DNA from: Rhodopseudomonas palustris
Lineage (GTDB): Bacteria > Pseudomonadota > Alphaproteobacteria > Rhizobiales > Xanthobacteraceae
DNA length: 64,000 nucleotides
Direction of reading: 5' to 3'
Assembly (NCBI RefSeq): GCF_013415845.1
Contig: NZ_CP058907.1
Coordinates: forward strand, 4,774,001-4,838,000
Part shown: positions 17,377 through 26,384 of the stretch, piece after piece
Numbering within the stretch: position 1 is the first letter of the stretch
Layout of the letters: each line of letters begins with the position of its first letter
Position numbers and translations under genes: made by a program
The notes under the pieces: generated by a model
Database searches by the model: none
What the model saw: the letters and a program-made list of their open reading frames with translations, nothing else
What the model was told of the DNA's origin: nothing

Positions 17377-17910
17377 ATGAGGCTCCGCCGCGCCATCTGG
17401 CTGTGTGCGTTGCCGCTGCTGCTGCCCGCGGCGGCGGGGGCAATCGAGCTGCCGACCCGCAAGGCCGGCCTGTGGGAATTGAAGATGGCGCGGCCGGGTG
17501 GCGGCGCCGCATCCGACATCACCATCCTGCATTGCACCGATGAGGCGACCGACAAGCGGATGACCTCCTCGTTGCAGCCGATGGCGAACGAGACCTGCTC
17601 CAAGCAGGAGACCCAGAAGACCGCCACCGGCTACGTCACCGACTCGGTGTGCGACATCGCCGGCATGAACACCACGTCTCACGCCGTGGTCACCGGCGAC
17701 TTCAATTCCGCCTATACGGTCGAGGTCACCTCGAACACCGACAAGCCGCTGCCGGGCCTGCCGAAAGAGGGCCACATGACGCTGCAGGCGAAGTGGCTGA
17801 GCCCGTGCAAGGAAGGCCAGAAGCCGGGCGACATCGTCATGCCGGGCGGTCTGAAGATGAACATCGTCGACATCGAAAAGCTCAAGGCGCTGCTGCTCAA
17901 GAGCAAATGA
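17377..17910 (+). CDS. DUF3617 family periplasmic protein
   Basis: A 177-aa secreted protein with a signal peptide (LPLLLPAAAGA). The mature N-terminus RKAGLWELKM is the hallmark of DUF3617 proteins. Four cysteines are present (LHCTDE, ETCSKQ, SVCDIA, SPCKEG), suggesting two disulfides. The family is widespread in proteobacteria but without a known function. It follows the preceding small secreted protein by nine bases and ends directly at a strong hairpin. Confidence 0.8.
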   Translation: MRLRRAIWLCALPLLLPAAAGAIELPTRKAGLWELKMARPGGGAASDITILHCTDEATDKRMTSSLQPMANETCSKQETQKTATGYVTDSVCDIAGMNTTSHAVVTGDFNSAYTVEVTSNTDKPLPGLPKEGHMTLQAKWLSPCKEGQKPGDIVMPGGLKMNIVDIEKLKALLLKSK

Positions 17911-17911
17911 G

Positions 17912-17944
17912 ACGACTTGCTCGGCCAATGGCCGAGCAAGTCGT
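17912..17944 (+). terminator. Hairpin terminator after the DUF3617 gene
   Basis: ACGACTTGCTCGGCC aat GGCCGAGCAAGTCGT, perfect 15-bp arms with a 3-nt loop, starting one base after the stop codon. There is no T-run, so it may act as an mRNA 3' stabiliser rather than a textbook intrinsic terminator. Confidence 0.65.
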
Positions 17945-18008
17945 GCGCAAAAGCCACACCCGGGCGGCCATTCGCGGCAGCTCCGTTGACAGTGCGGCGT
18001 CTTCCCGC

Positions 18009-18026
18009 AATGTTACTTTATAACAT
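18009..18026. promoter_or_regulatory. Zur box (candidate)
   Basis: AATGTTACTTTATAACAT is a near-perfect palindrome (ATGTTA / TAACAT) of the form known for the zinc repressor Zur in alphaproteobacteria (GTTATA-n-TATAAC type). It lies 45 bp before the first DUF2946 gene and is well placed to repress it and the ZnuD-like receptor when zinc is plentiful. Binding is inferred from the match. Confidence 0.6.
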
Positions 18027-18071
18027 CGGCTGAGCGGGGACACGCCGCCGATGCGAGGGGCTTCGGCGGGC

Positions 18072-18431
18072 ATGGATTGGGTGCGGACGAATATCCGGTG
18101 GGGCGCGCGGCTGGCGTTGATCGCGCTCGCCCTGCAGTTCGCCGCCGCGTTCGGTCACTTCCACGGCTTCGAACCGCCGACGCTACAGATTGCCCAGGCC
18201 GGCTCGGCCAATGGCCCAGCCGAACCTGATACCGACCATCACCATCCCGGTGCCGATCTCTGCGCCATCTGCGCGGTCGTCTCGATGGCGAGCCTGGCGC
18301 TGGCCGCGACACCGCCGGCGCTGCCACCGCAGCAGGCGCATTCCTTCCACTACCGCCTCGCCGTCCTCGACGACGCCGAACTGTCGTCACCGCCCGCCGG
18401 TTTTCAGCCGCGCGGCCCTCCTTTGTCCTGA
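18072..18431 (+). CDS. DUF2946 family small membrane protein (copy 1)
   Basis: About 119 aa. One N-terminal membrane segment (RLALIALALQFAAAFGHFHG) is followed by a histidine-rich linker (DTDHHHPGADLCAICAVV) with a CxxC pair, then a hydrophobic stretch. The His cluster and CxxC suggest a metal site. DUF2946 genes are often found beside TonB-dependent metal receptors, as here. The start is set at the ATG of MDWVRTNIRWG, the same N-terminus as the second copy at 21113; an ATG 21 bases upstream is less likely. With the Zur box before it, a role in zinc handling is inferred. Confidence 0.75.
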   Translation: MDWVRTNIRWGARLALIALALQFAAAFGHFHGFEPPTLQIAQAGSANGPAEPDTDHHHPGADLCAICAVVSMASLALAATPPALPPQQAHSFHYRLAVLDDAELSSPPAGFQPRGPPLS

Positions 18432-18550
18432 CCGCCGATCCCTTGTGAATGCCGCGCCAAGCCGGTCCCCGGCGGCGCGCGGACCAACGTGATCGATCTG
18501 CGTCGCCGCAGATCCCGGCTCCGCTGCGAGCCGGCAGTCAGGACAGAACC

Positions 18551-20902
18551 ATGTCATCTCGCCTCAAGACCGGGCTGCTGCTCGGCACCGCAACGCTCGC
18601 CGTCTGCAGCCCCGGCGCTCCAAGCGCGCGCGCCCAAACCGCCCTGCCCGAAGTCACCGTCACTGCGCCGAGCCCGATCCAGCGCCGCCCGCACACCGAG
18701 ACCAAGCCACGCCCGGCGCCCCGCGTCGCCGCTTCAGCTCGGCAGCGCGGCCCCGCACCGGAGACGCCGCCGGTGGCGCAGGCCACCCCGGCACCGCAGC
18801 CCGGCATCCTGCCGATCGTCACCGACCAGTTCGCCACCGTCACGGTGGTGCCGAATGAGGAAATCCGCCGCAGCGGCGGCGGCACGCTCGGCGACCTGCT
18901 CGCCAACAAGCCCGGCATCACCGGCTCGGCCTACGCGCCCGGCGGCTCCAGCCGCCCGATCATCCGCGGCCTCGACGTCAACCGCGTCAGCATCATCGAG
19001 AACGGCACCGGCAGTAACGGCGCGTCCGACCTCGGCGAAGACCACTTCGTGCCGGTCGATCCACTCTCCACCAATCAGGTCGAAGTGATCCGCGGTCCGG
19101 CGACGCTGCGCTACGGCTCGACCGCGATCGGCGGCGTGGTCAGCGCCACCAACAACCGGATCCCCGACGCGCTGCCGCCCTGCGCGCAGCCGTTTCAGAG
19201 CTATGGCCTGGCGAAGCCGCAGACGCTGTTCGGCGGCACCGGCTGCATGAACGGCGAAGTCCGCAGCGCCGTCAGCTCGGTCGATCGCGGCGTCGAAGGC
19301 GCGGTGCTGCTCGATGCCGGCGGCAACAACGTCGCGGTCCATGCCGACGTCTATGGCCGCAATGCCGGCGACTACAATGTGCCGAGCTATCCGTATGCGG
19401 CGCCTGGCATGCCGTTCAACGGCCGCCAGCCGAATTCCGCCGCGACGGCGGCGGGCGCCTCGGTCGGCGGTTCGTATCTGTTCGACGGCGGCTTCATCGG
19501 CGCGTCGATCACCCAGAACAATTCGCTGTATCACATCCCCGGCGTCGAAGGCTCGCAGAACGGCACGCGGATCGACGCCAAGCAGACCAAGTTCAACGTC
19601 AAGGGCGAGTATCGCCCGGATGCGGCCGCGATCGACGCGATCCGGTTCTGGGTCGGCGCTACCGACTACAAGCACAACGAAGTCGGTCAGGCCACGGCCG
19701 GCGACCCGACCACCGATGGCGTGCGCCAGACCTTCACCAATCGCGAGCAGGAAGGCCGGCTCGAAGTCCAGCTGGCGCCTTTCAACGCCGGCTTTGCGGC
19801 GATCACCACCGCGGTCGGCGTGCAGGCCAGCCATCAGGAATTGACGGCGCCGAGCCCGGACGATCCGGGCAGCCCGCTGAACGGCCTGTTCGATCCGAAC
19901 AAGAACACCAAGGCGGCGGGCTACGTGTTCAACGAGTTGCAGTTCACCCGCACCACCAAGGCGCAGGTCGCCGGCCGCATCGAGCATGTCGAACTGTCCG
20001 GCACCACGCCGGCGTTCGTGCCCGAGATCTTCGACCTCAACAATGATCCGAGCGCGATCGGTCCTGCGACCCAGCGCAATCTGTCGTTCACGCCGAAGAG
20101 CTTCAGCGTCGGCCTGATCCAGGCGCTGCCGTGGGATCTGTCGGCCAGCATCACCGGACAATATGTCGAGCGGGCGCCGAAACCGGCAGAACTGTTCTCG
20201 CGCGGCGGCCACGACGCCACCGCCACCTTCGACATCGGCAATCCCAACCTGAAGATCGAAACCGCCAAGTCGGTCGAGGTCGGGCTGCGCCGCGCCACCG
20301 GACCGTTCCGGTTCGAGATCACCGCTTACTACACGCAGTTCAGCGGCTTCATCTATCGGCGCCTGACCGGCAACACCTGTGAAGACGGCTCCTGCGTCGA
20401 TCCGGGCACCGGCACGCTGGAATTGAACCAGGCGATCTACTCGCAGCGTGACGCCACCTTCAAAGGCGGCGAATTCCAGAGCCAGCTCGACGTCGCCCAG
20501 ATCTATGGCGGCACCTTCGGCATCGAGAACCAGTTCGACATCGTGCGGGCGACTTTCGCGGACGGCACCAACGTGCCGCGGATTCCGCCGATGCGGGTCG
20601 GCGGCGGCCTGTTCTGGCGTGACGCCAACTGGCTGATGAAGGTCAACCTGCTGCACGCCTTCGCACAGAACGACGTAGCACCGATCGCCGAAACCACGAC
20701 GCCCGGCTACAATCTGCTGAAGGCCGAAGTCAGCTACCGGACCAAGCTCGATCCCAACGCCTGGGGCGCGCGCGAGATGCTGGTCGGTATCGTCGGCAAC
20801 AATCTGCTCAACGAGGACATCCGGATCGCGACGTCCTACAGCAAGGACAACGTGCTGATGCCCGGCATCGGCGTGCGGGCGTTCGCGAACCTGAAGTTCT
20901 GA
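18551..20902 (+). CDS. znuD: TonB-dependent receptor, ZnuD-like
   Basis: A 783-aa outer-membrane receptor. A signal peptide (to about residue 29, ARAQ) is followed by a TonB-box-like LPEVTVTAP, a Pro/Arg-rich linker, the plug domain (about 85-220) and a 22-strand barrel ending in Phe (RAFANLKF). The plug motifs SRPIIRG, GEDHFVPVDPL and QVEVIRGPATLRYGS are close to those of ZnuD zinc receptors of Neisseria. Two cysteines in the extracellular region (PPCAQPF, GTGCMNG) may close a loop. It follows the Zur box and first DUF2946 gene. Zinc as substrate is inferred; heme or another metal is possible. Confidence 0.8.
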   Translation: MSSRLKTGLLLGTATLAVCSPGAPSARAQTALPEVTVTAPSPIQRRPHTETKPRPAPRVAASARQRGPAPETPPVAQATPAPQPGILPIVTDQFATVTVVPNEEIRRSGGGTLGDLLANKPGITGSAYAPGGSSRPIIRGLDVNRVSIIENGTGSNGASDLGEDHFVPVDPLSTNQVEVIRGPATLRYGSTAIGGVVSATNNRIPDALPPCAQPFQSYGLAKPQTLFGGTGCMNGEVRSAVSSVDRGVEGAVLLDAGGNNVAVHADVYGRNAGDYNVPSYPYAAPGMPFNGRQPNSAATAAGASVGGSYLFDGGFIGASITQNNSLYHIPGVEGSQNGTRIDAKQTKFNVKGEYRPDAAAIDAIRFWVGATDYKHNEVGQATAGDPTTDGVRQTFTNREQEGRLEVQLAPFNAGFAAITTAVGVQASHQELTAPSPDDPGSPLNGLFDPNKNTKAAGYVFNELQFTRTTKAQVAGRIEHVELSGTTPAFVPEIFDLNNDPSAIGPATQRNLSFTPKSFSVGLIQALPWDLSASITGQYVERAPKPAELFSRGGHDATATFDIGNPNLKIETAKSVEVGLRRATGPFRFEITAYYTQFSGFIYRRLTGNTCEDGSCVDPGTGTLELNQAIYSQRDATFKGGEFQSQLDVAQIYGGTFGIENQFDIVRATFADGTNVPRIPPMRVGGGLFWRDANWLMKVNLLHAFAQNDVAPIAETTTPGYNLLKAEVSYRTKLDPNAWGAREMLVGIVGNNLLNEDIRIATSYSKDNVLMPGIGVRAFANLKF

Positions 20903-20933
20903 GCAGCCATAGGGCGCAGGGCCTGCCCCACCA

Positions 20934-21050
20934 CGTCATTCCGGGGCGCCCGCCCTTGCGGGCGACCCCGGAATCCAGAAGTTGTGGAAACGCTCCCCGT
21001 CTCCACCTCGAGATTCCGGGTTCGTCGCTACGCGACGCCCCGGAATGACG
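20934..21050. repeat. Family B palindromic repeat with 15-bp terminal inverted repeats
   Basis: The unit begins CGTCATTCCGGGGCG and ends CGCCCCGGAATGACG, exact reverse complements. Inside are gcccgcccttgcgggc and gtcgctacgcgac hairpins and a central gattccggg / ccccggaatc pair. It lies between the two receptor modules and may separate their transcripts. Confidence 0.75.
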
Positions 21051-21112
21051 AACCACAGATCTTAAATTGCCGGCACGCGAGCGAAAACACGCCGCCGGAC
21101 TCGGATGAAACC

Positions 21113-21469
21113 ATGAACTGGGTACGGACGCATATCCGACTGGGAACGCGGCTGGCGCTGATCGCGCTGGCGCTGCACTTCGTCGTAGCGTTCGGTCACT
21201 TCCACCAGATCGTCACCCAGTCGGCGGTGCTCGCGCTCACGGCCGCCGATCCGGCCACGCCCGATAGCGATCCTCAGTCCGACGAGGACGGCGACGGTTG
21301 TACGATCTGCGCCGTGATGGCGATGGCCGATGCGATGCTCGGCGCATCGCCGCCCTCGTTGCCGCTACGGCAAGCGACCGCGTTCGTGCACAGCGTCCCG
21401 GATCTCCTTCTGATCCGTTCGAACGGCATCCGCGCCGCCTTCAATCCTCGCGCTCCTCCCGCCTGCTGA
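21113..21469 (+). CDS. DUF2946 family small membrane protein (copy 2)
   Basis: A 118-aa paralogue of the protein at 18072. The N-terminus MNWVRTHIRLGTRLALIALALHF matches copy 1 at most positions, GHFH is kept, and the CxxC motif reads GCTICAVMAMAD. The His-rich linker of copy 1 is replaced by an acidic one (DSDPQSDEDGDG). It again precedes a TonB-dependent receptor. The ATG was chosen by alignment with copy 1; the upstream in-frame stretch lies in a repeat. Function is unknown, probably metal-related. Confidence 0.72.
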   Translation: MNWVRTHIRLGTRLALIALALHFVVAFGHFHQIVTQSAVLALTAADPATPDSDPQSDEDGDGCTICAVMAMADAMLGASPPSLPLRQATAFVHSVPDLLLIRSNGIRAAFNPRAPPAC

Positions 21470-21615
21470 CATCGATCCCTGTGAGCCAGAGATCGCGCCA
21501 TGCCGCGCGGTCTCGATGTCAGCCAAGCCCGTCGGCCATCGACGGCAAGCCATCGCCCGCACCCAGCGGCGACGATCAGCGTCGCCCGCGCACGCATGGC
21601 TTCGAGGAGCCCCCC

Positions 21616-23889
21616 ATGCTTTGTCACATCAAACGCGGCCTTGCGGCGTCGAGCTCTGCCACGCTGCTGTTCGCCGCTCTGAGTTCACCAAGTCTGGCGC
21701 AAAGCGCTGCGCCGGCCAGCCACGGCGCGACACCACTTCCGGAAATCGACGTGATCCAGCCGCAGCGTGCGCCCCACCCGGCTCGACGCCCGAAGACTCA
21801 AACCGCAGCCCGGGCGCGCCGCGGGGCAGCGACAGCCTCGCCGCAGCACGACGCCCAAACGCCTGCGCAAACTGCGGCACAAGCCGTCGCGGCCAAACAT
21901 GCGGGCTTCGATGCTGCGCGGCAGACGATCTTTGCGCCGAATGGCGCGAGCGCCTTCGACGTCAATCATGAGGCCATCCTGGCACTGCCGCAGGGCGCCA
22001 ATGCGACGCTCGACAAGGTGCTGCTGCAGGCACCGGGCGTGTCGCAGGACTCCGCCGCCAGCGGCGATCTGCACGTCCGCAACGAGCACGCCAATGTGCA
22101 GTACCGGATCAACGGCATCGCGCTGCCCGACGGCGTCAGCGGCTTCGGCCAGATGCTCGACACCTCGCTGGTCGGGCGACTGACGCTGCTCACCGGGGCA
22201 CTGCCGGCGCAATACGGCCTCCGCACCGCCGGCGTCGTCGACATCACCACGCGCACCGACGCGTTCAACAACAGCGGCACCGTCAGCGTCTATGGCGGCA
22301 GCCGCCAGACCATCACGCCGAGCGTCGAATATGGCGGCACGGCCGGCGAGACTCAGTACTTCGTCTCCGGCCGTTATTTCGGGACGGGGCTTGGCCTCGA
22401 GAACCCGACCTCGTCGCCGAACGCGATCCATGACGATTCCCAGCAGGGCAGAGGCTTCGCCTATCTGTCGACCGTGATCGACGACACGACGCGGCTGACC
22501 TTTATCGGCGGCGGTTCGGCCAACAACTACCAGATCCCCAACAACCCGGGCCAGACGCCCGGCTTCACGGCGTTCGGCGTGTCGAATTTCGACTCGGCGC
22601 AGCTCAACGAAACTCAGCAGGAGCGCAACGGCTTCGGCGTGCTGGCGCTGCAGAAGTCGATCAACGGCCTCGACCTGCAGCTGTCGGCGTTCTCGCGCTA
22701 CAGCACGCTGCACTTCATGCCCGACACGGTCGGCGATCTGGTGTTCAACGGCGTCGCCTCGGACGTCTATCGCAAGAGCGTCGCCAGCGGCATCCAGGCC
22801 GACGGCTCGTACCGGCTCAGCGATGCGCATACGCTGCGCGGCGGCTTCCAGGTCACCGCCGAGCAAAGCCGGGTGACCAACTCCTCGGTGGTGCTGCCGC
22901 TCGACGACAGCGGCAACCCGCTGGACGCGCCGTTCAGCGTGGTCGATTCCAGCAGCAAGCTCGGCTGGCTGTTCAGCACCTATCTGCAGGACGAATGGCG
23001 GGTCACCAACACGGTGACGCTGAACTCCGGCCTGCGCTTTGATCAAATGAACGAATACACCAACGCCAATCAGCTCAGCCCGCGCATCAGCCTGACCTGG
23101 AAGCCGACCGAGGACACCACCTTCCACGCCGGCTATTCGCGTAATTTCACGCCGCCCGCGCAGGTGCTGGCGGCGCCGACCAATCTGGCGCTGGTGCAGA
23201 ACACCACGCAGCAGCCCGCCGTCAACGCCAACAGCCCGGTGCTGCCGGAGCGGTCGAACGTGTTTGATGTCGGCGTCACGCAGAAGCTGCTGCCCGGCCT
23301 CGAGGTCGGCGTCGACACCTACTACAAGACCGCGCGCGATCTGCTCGACGATGGCCAGTTCGGCGCCGCCTATGTGCTGTCGGCGTTCAACTACGACCGC
23401 GCCGAGAATGTCGGCATCGAGTTCAAGGGCGCGTACACCAACGGCAACTTCCGGATCTACGGCAATCTGGCGCTGGCGCGGCAGATCGCCACCAAGGTTG
23501 TCTCGAACCAGTATTTGTTCGATCCGGACGAGCTCGCCTACATCGCCAGCAACTACATCTACACCGACCACGCGCAGCTGGTGACGGCGTCAGCCGGCGC
23601 ATCGTATCGCTGGCACGATACCAATTTCAGCGCGTCGATGATCTATGGCAGCGGATTGCGCTCTGGCTTTGCCAATATCGGATCGCTGCCGTCCTACACC
23701 CAGGTCAATCTGGGCGTATCGCACGACTTCTATCTGGTGAGCGCGACCAAGCCGACCACGGTGCGGTTCGACGTCGTCAACCTGTTCGACAGCGTGTACG
23801 AAATCCGCGACGGCTCGGGGATCGGCGTGTTCGCGCCGCAATACGGTCCGCGGCGCGGCTTCTATGTCGGCGTGGCGCAGAAGTTCTGA
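21616..23889 (+). CDS. TonB-dependent outer-membrane receptor
   Basis: A 757-aa receptor with a signal peptide (SATLLFAALSSPSLAQ), a TonB-box-like LPEIDVIQP, an unusual 60-residue Ala/Arg/Gln-rich linker, a plug domain (about 105-225; LHVRNEHANVQYRINGIALP, LTGALPAQYGLRTAGVVDI) and a beta-barrel ending in VGVAQKF. GAGGAGC lies just upstream of the ATG. The sequence differs clearly from the ZnuD-like protein, so it is not a recent copy, yet it shares the DUF2946 neighbour. Its substrate cannot be told; a metal chelate is the first guess. Confidence 0.82.
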   Translation: MLCHIKRGLAASSSATLLFAALSSPSLAQSAAPASHGATPLPEIDVIQPQRAPHPARRPKTQTAARARRGAATASPQHDAQTPAQTAAQAVAAKHAGFDAARQTIFAPNGASAFDVNHEAILALPQGANATLDKVLLQAPGVSQDSAASGDLHVRNEHANVQYRINGIALPDGVSGFGQMLDTSLVGRLTLLTGALPAQYGLRTAGVVDITTRTDAFNNSGTVSVYGGSRQTITPSVEYGGTAGETQYFVSGRYFGTGLGLENPTSSPNAIHDDSQQGRGFAYLSTVIDDTTRLTFIGGGSANNYQIPNNPGQTPGFTAFGVSNFDSAQLNETQQERNGFGVLALQKSINGLDLQLSAFSRYSTLHFMPDTVGDLVFNGVASDVYRKSVASGIQADGSYRLSDAHTLRGGFQVTAEQSRVTNSSVVLPLDDSGNPLDAPFSVVDSSSKLGWLFSTYLQDEWRVTNTVTLNSGLRFDQMNEYTNANQLSPRISLTWKPTEDTTFHAGYSRNFTPPAQVLAAPTNLALVQNTTQQPAVNANSPVLPERSNVFDVGVTQKLLPGLEVGVDTYYKTARDLLDDGQFGAAYVLSAFNYDRAENVGIEFKGAYTNGNFRIYGNLALARQIATKVVSNQYLFDPDELAYIASNYIYTDHAQLVTASAGASYRWHDTNFSASMIYGSGLRSGFANIGSLPSYTQVNLGVSHDFYLVSATKPTTVRFDVVNLFDSVYEIRDGSGIGVFAPQYGPRRGFYVGVAQKF

Positions 23890-23911
23890 AGTCGCCACAC
23901 AGCAAGGCGCG

Positions 23912-24424
23912 TCAGCGCGCCTTGCTCCAATCCGGGCGGATCGCGCCGCCGACGCCTTCGAACGCGCCCTCGGCGAGTTCGAGCACCAGCAGGCGGGCCG
24001 CATCGACAGGGCCGGGCATGGTGACGCGGCCTTTCGGAATCCGCTTGAAGCCGACCCGGCTGTAATACGGTTCGTCGCCGACCAGAACGATCAGCTTGTG
24101 GCCTTGGGCCCGCGCATCCGAGATCGCGCGATCGAGCAGCAGGCGGCCGACTCCGCGCGAGCGGAACGGCGGCTCCACCGTCAGCGGCCCGAGCAGCAGC
24201 GCCGGTGTGTCGCCGACCAGGATCGGCAACTGCCTCACCGAACCGACCAGCAGCGTGCCGATCCAGGCGGTGAACGACAGTTCGGGGAGATGGTCGACAT
24301 GCTCGCGCAGCCGATAGGCGCTGAGCACGAAGCGGCCAGGCCCGAAGGTACGCTCGTGCAGCCGCTCGATGGCCTGCGCGTCGTTCGGGGATTCGGGCAG
24401 AATGGTGAGTTTCAGATCGGACAT
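23912..24424 (-). CDS. GNAT-family N-acetyltransferase (YhbS-like)
   Basis: About 170 aa. The acetyl-CoA binding loop is visible as RSRGVGRLLLDRAI (Q/RxxGxG/A type) and the region GDEPYYSRVGFKRI matches the C-terminal part of YhbS-like acetyltransferases. The start at ATG 24424 (MSDLKLTILPES) gives a normal domain edge; the ATG at 24463 would add 13 residues. It is convergent with the TonB receptor and downstream of the MscS gene on the same strand by 46 bp. The acceptor is unknown. Confidence 0.85.
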   Translation of the reverse strand: MSDLKLTILPESPNDAQAIERLHERTFGPGRFVLSAYRLREHVDHLPELSFTAWIGTLLVGSVRQLPILVGDTPALLLGPLTVEPPFRSRGVGRLLLDRAISDARAQGHKLIVLVGDEPYYSRVGFKRIPKGRVTMPGPVDAARLLVLELAEGAFEGVGGAIRPDWSKAR

Positions 24425-24470
24425 GACGGAGGCGAAATAGCACCGCCTCCGCATCAGGTCCATTGCCAGG

Positions 24471-26174
24471 CTAGACCCGCTCCGGGATCCCGCCCCTCAC
24501 CTTGGCACCGTCCGATGCGGTGCCCGGCGCATCTTCATCGCCGCCCTGCCGCTGGGCGGCGCCTTTGGCGCGCGCCACATAGACAGTCTGCGAGCCGGCC
24601 GCAAAGCCTGTCCCGGCCGCTTCGACCAGCTCCAGGATCTTCAGCATCAGATCTTCCTGCACTTCCAGGAAGGTGTCGCCGTCGACCGCGTGCACATAGG
24701 CGAAGATCTCGACCTTGAGGGCGGCCGGAGCCAGCCCGATCAGCCGCACCCGTGCCGGATCGTTATCGACGTCCGGATGGTCGAGCAGCATTTCCCGCAG
24801 CGAAGCCAGCAACGTGCGGATCTGCTCGGAGGAGGTCTCGTAACGCAGCTCCAGAATCGGGTGAAACCAGAACTTGTCGCGGCGGCTGAAATTTTCGATC
24901 TGCAGCGCCGCAAGCGCGCCGTTCGGCACCGTCACGACCGTGCGATCGAGGGTGCGAACACGGGTCGATCGCATCCCGATGTCCTCGATGGTGCCGGAAG
25001 TGTCGCCGAACTTGCAGAAATCGCCGACCCGCATCGGCTGGTCGGTGACCAGAGTCAAACTGCCGACCAGATGTTCGATGGTCTTCTGCGCACCCAGAGC
25101 GATCGCGATACCGCCGATGCCGAGGGCGGCGAGGCCGGCGGTGACGTTGTAGCCGAGAGCGTTGAAGCCGACGATGATCGCAAACGCGATGATCACGAAC
25201 TTGACGCTGCGGCGGATGAAGGTGACCGCCGACAGCATCGACAGCCGGCCGCGCAACGTCATGCGATCGATCGCGAACGCCGCCAGCGAGTCCACGACGC
25301 GCCAAATGATCCACGACAGCGCGACCCAGCCGAGCAGTTCGATGGCGCCGGACAGATGCTGCCGCGCCACGATCGCGACGCCGGCGAGCGTCATCGCGAT
25401 CCGCAGCGCCCAGGCGGTAAGCAACAGCCGCACCGGCAGCGCCGAGGCTTCGAGCACGCGCCTGATCCGCGAGTCGCCGGTCGAGCGCCGCAACCTGAGG
25501 ATGATGAAGCCGATCGCGCCGGTGATCAGCCAGACCGCGCCGAAGCACACGAACGCCAGCACGATCACCGCGATCCAGTGGCCGATCGGTACGCCGGCGA
25601 AGCGATATTCGTCGCGCAGCGCATAGGGCAGGAGCTTGTCGACCGAGCTCGACACCACGGTACGGGACAGCTCAGGCAGTTCGGAAACCGTGCGGGCGGA
25701 AACCAGCCAGATCTTGACGCCGTCCTTGCCTTCGACGCGCTGCGCGATCAGATCCACCGTGCCGTGGTCGGTGCGCACCATGCCGAACTTCTCTTGCTCG
25801 GGCGGCAGGCTGTCATCCTGGTCGCCCTGCGGTTCGGTGCTCAGCCGCAGCCGCGAATACACCACGCCGCCGCGGTCGAGGATGCGCTGGAGCTGCTGTG
25901 CGACGCTCGGGCCCCAGGCGTCTTTTTCCTGGCTGAGGTCGAGATACATCGCGGCGCGTTCGTAGTTCTGCTCGGCGGCGGCGGCGATGAAGCCTGCCAC
26001 CATGCCGGCCGGCGTCTCGCGGCCAAGCGGGTCGGTCGGCGCCGCCGGTTGTGCGGGTGCCGCTCCGTTGCCGTTGGTACCGGGGATCTGAGCGAAGGCA
26101 GAACTCGCGACCACAAGGGTCATGGTCGCGACCAGGATCAGGGCTCGAAACAACGCGCGTGCAGATGACGTCAA
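24471..26174 (-). CDS. MscS-family mechanosensitive channel with N-terminal periplasmic domain
   Basis: About 567 aa. A signal peptide (RALILVATMTLVVASSAFAQ), a periplasmic domain of about 170 residues, then four to five membrane segments and the MscS pore helix (GLAALGIGGIAIALGAQKTIEHLVGS), which has the Gly/Ala pattern of MscS TM3. The beta domain follows (VGDFCKFGDTSGTIEDIGM, TVVTVPNGAL). It would release solutes under membrane tension. I place the start at TTG 26174, seven bases after AGGAG; the first in-frame ATG further in would cut the signal peptide. It is larger than MscS (286 aa), so more like YbdG/YnaI types. Confidence 0.85.
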   Translation of the reverse strand: MTSSARALFRALILVATMTLVVASSAFAQIPGTNGNGAAPAQPAAPTDPLGRETPAGMVAGFIAAAAEQNYERAAMYLDLSQEKDAWGPSVAQQLQRILDRGGVVYSRLRLSTEPQGDQDDSLPPEQEKFGMVRTDHGTVDLIAQRVEGKDGVKIWLVSARTVSELPELSRTVVSSSVDKLLPYALRDEYRFAGVPIGHWIAVIVLAFVCFGAVWLITGAIGFIILRLRRSTGDSRIRRVLEASALPVRLLLTAWALRIAMTLAGVAIVARQHLSGAIELLGWVALSWIIWRVVDSLAAFAIDRMTLRGRLSMLSAVTFIRRSVKFVIIAFAIIVGFNALGYNVTAGLAALGIGGIAIALGAQKTIEHLVGSLTLVTDQPMRVGDFCKFGDTSGTIEDIGMRSTRVRTLDRTVVTVPNGALAALQIENFSRRDKFWFHPILELRYETSSEQIRTLLASLREMLLDHPDVDNDPARVRLIGLAPAALKVEIFAYVHAVDGDTFLEVQEDLMLKILELVEAAGTGFAAGSQTVYVARAKGAAQRQGGDEDAPGTASDGAKVRGGIPERV

Positions 26175-26384
26175 AATCGCTCCTCTTGAACGGACGGGCG
26201 CAGGATCAGGACGAATCGTCCACTTGGGCTCCACCCTCTCCGGCGGCGCCCTGCAATCCCGGGGCAAAATGCTTCGGCCGCACCGATAATCACGAAATGG
26301 GCCATCTCTGTGGTCTCGGGTGACCAGCAACACGAGGGAACCCGGATGGTCAAGTTCGGGCCGACGCCCAGCACTTCGGCGATT

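Noticed and set aside
18734..20656. A 640-codon minus-strand frame opposite the ZnuD-like gene
   Set aside because: A shadow of the receptor gene; no ribosome-binding site, no domain, and the plus-strand frame has all receptor features.
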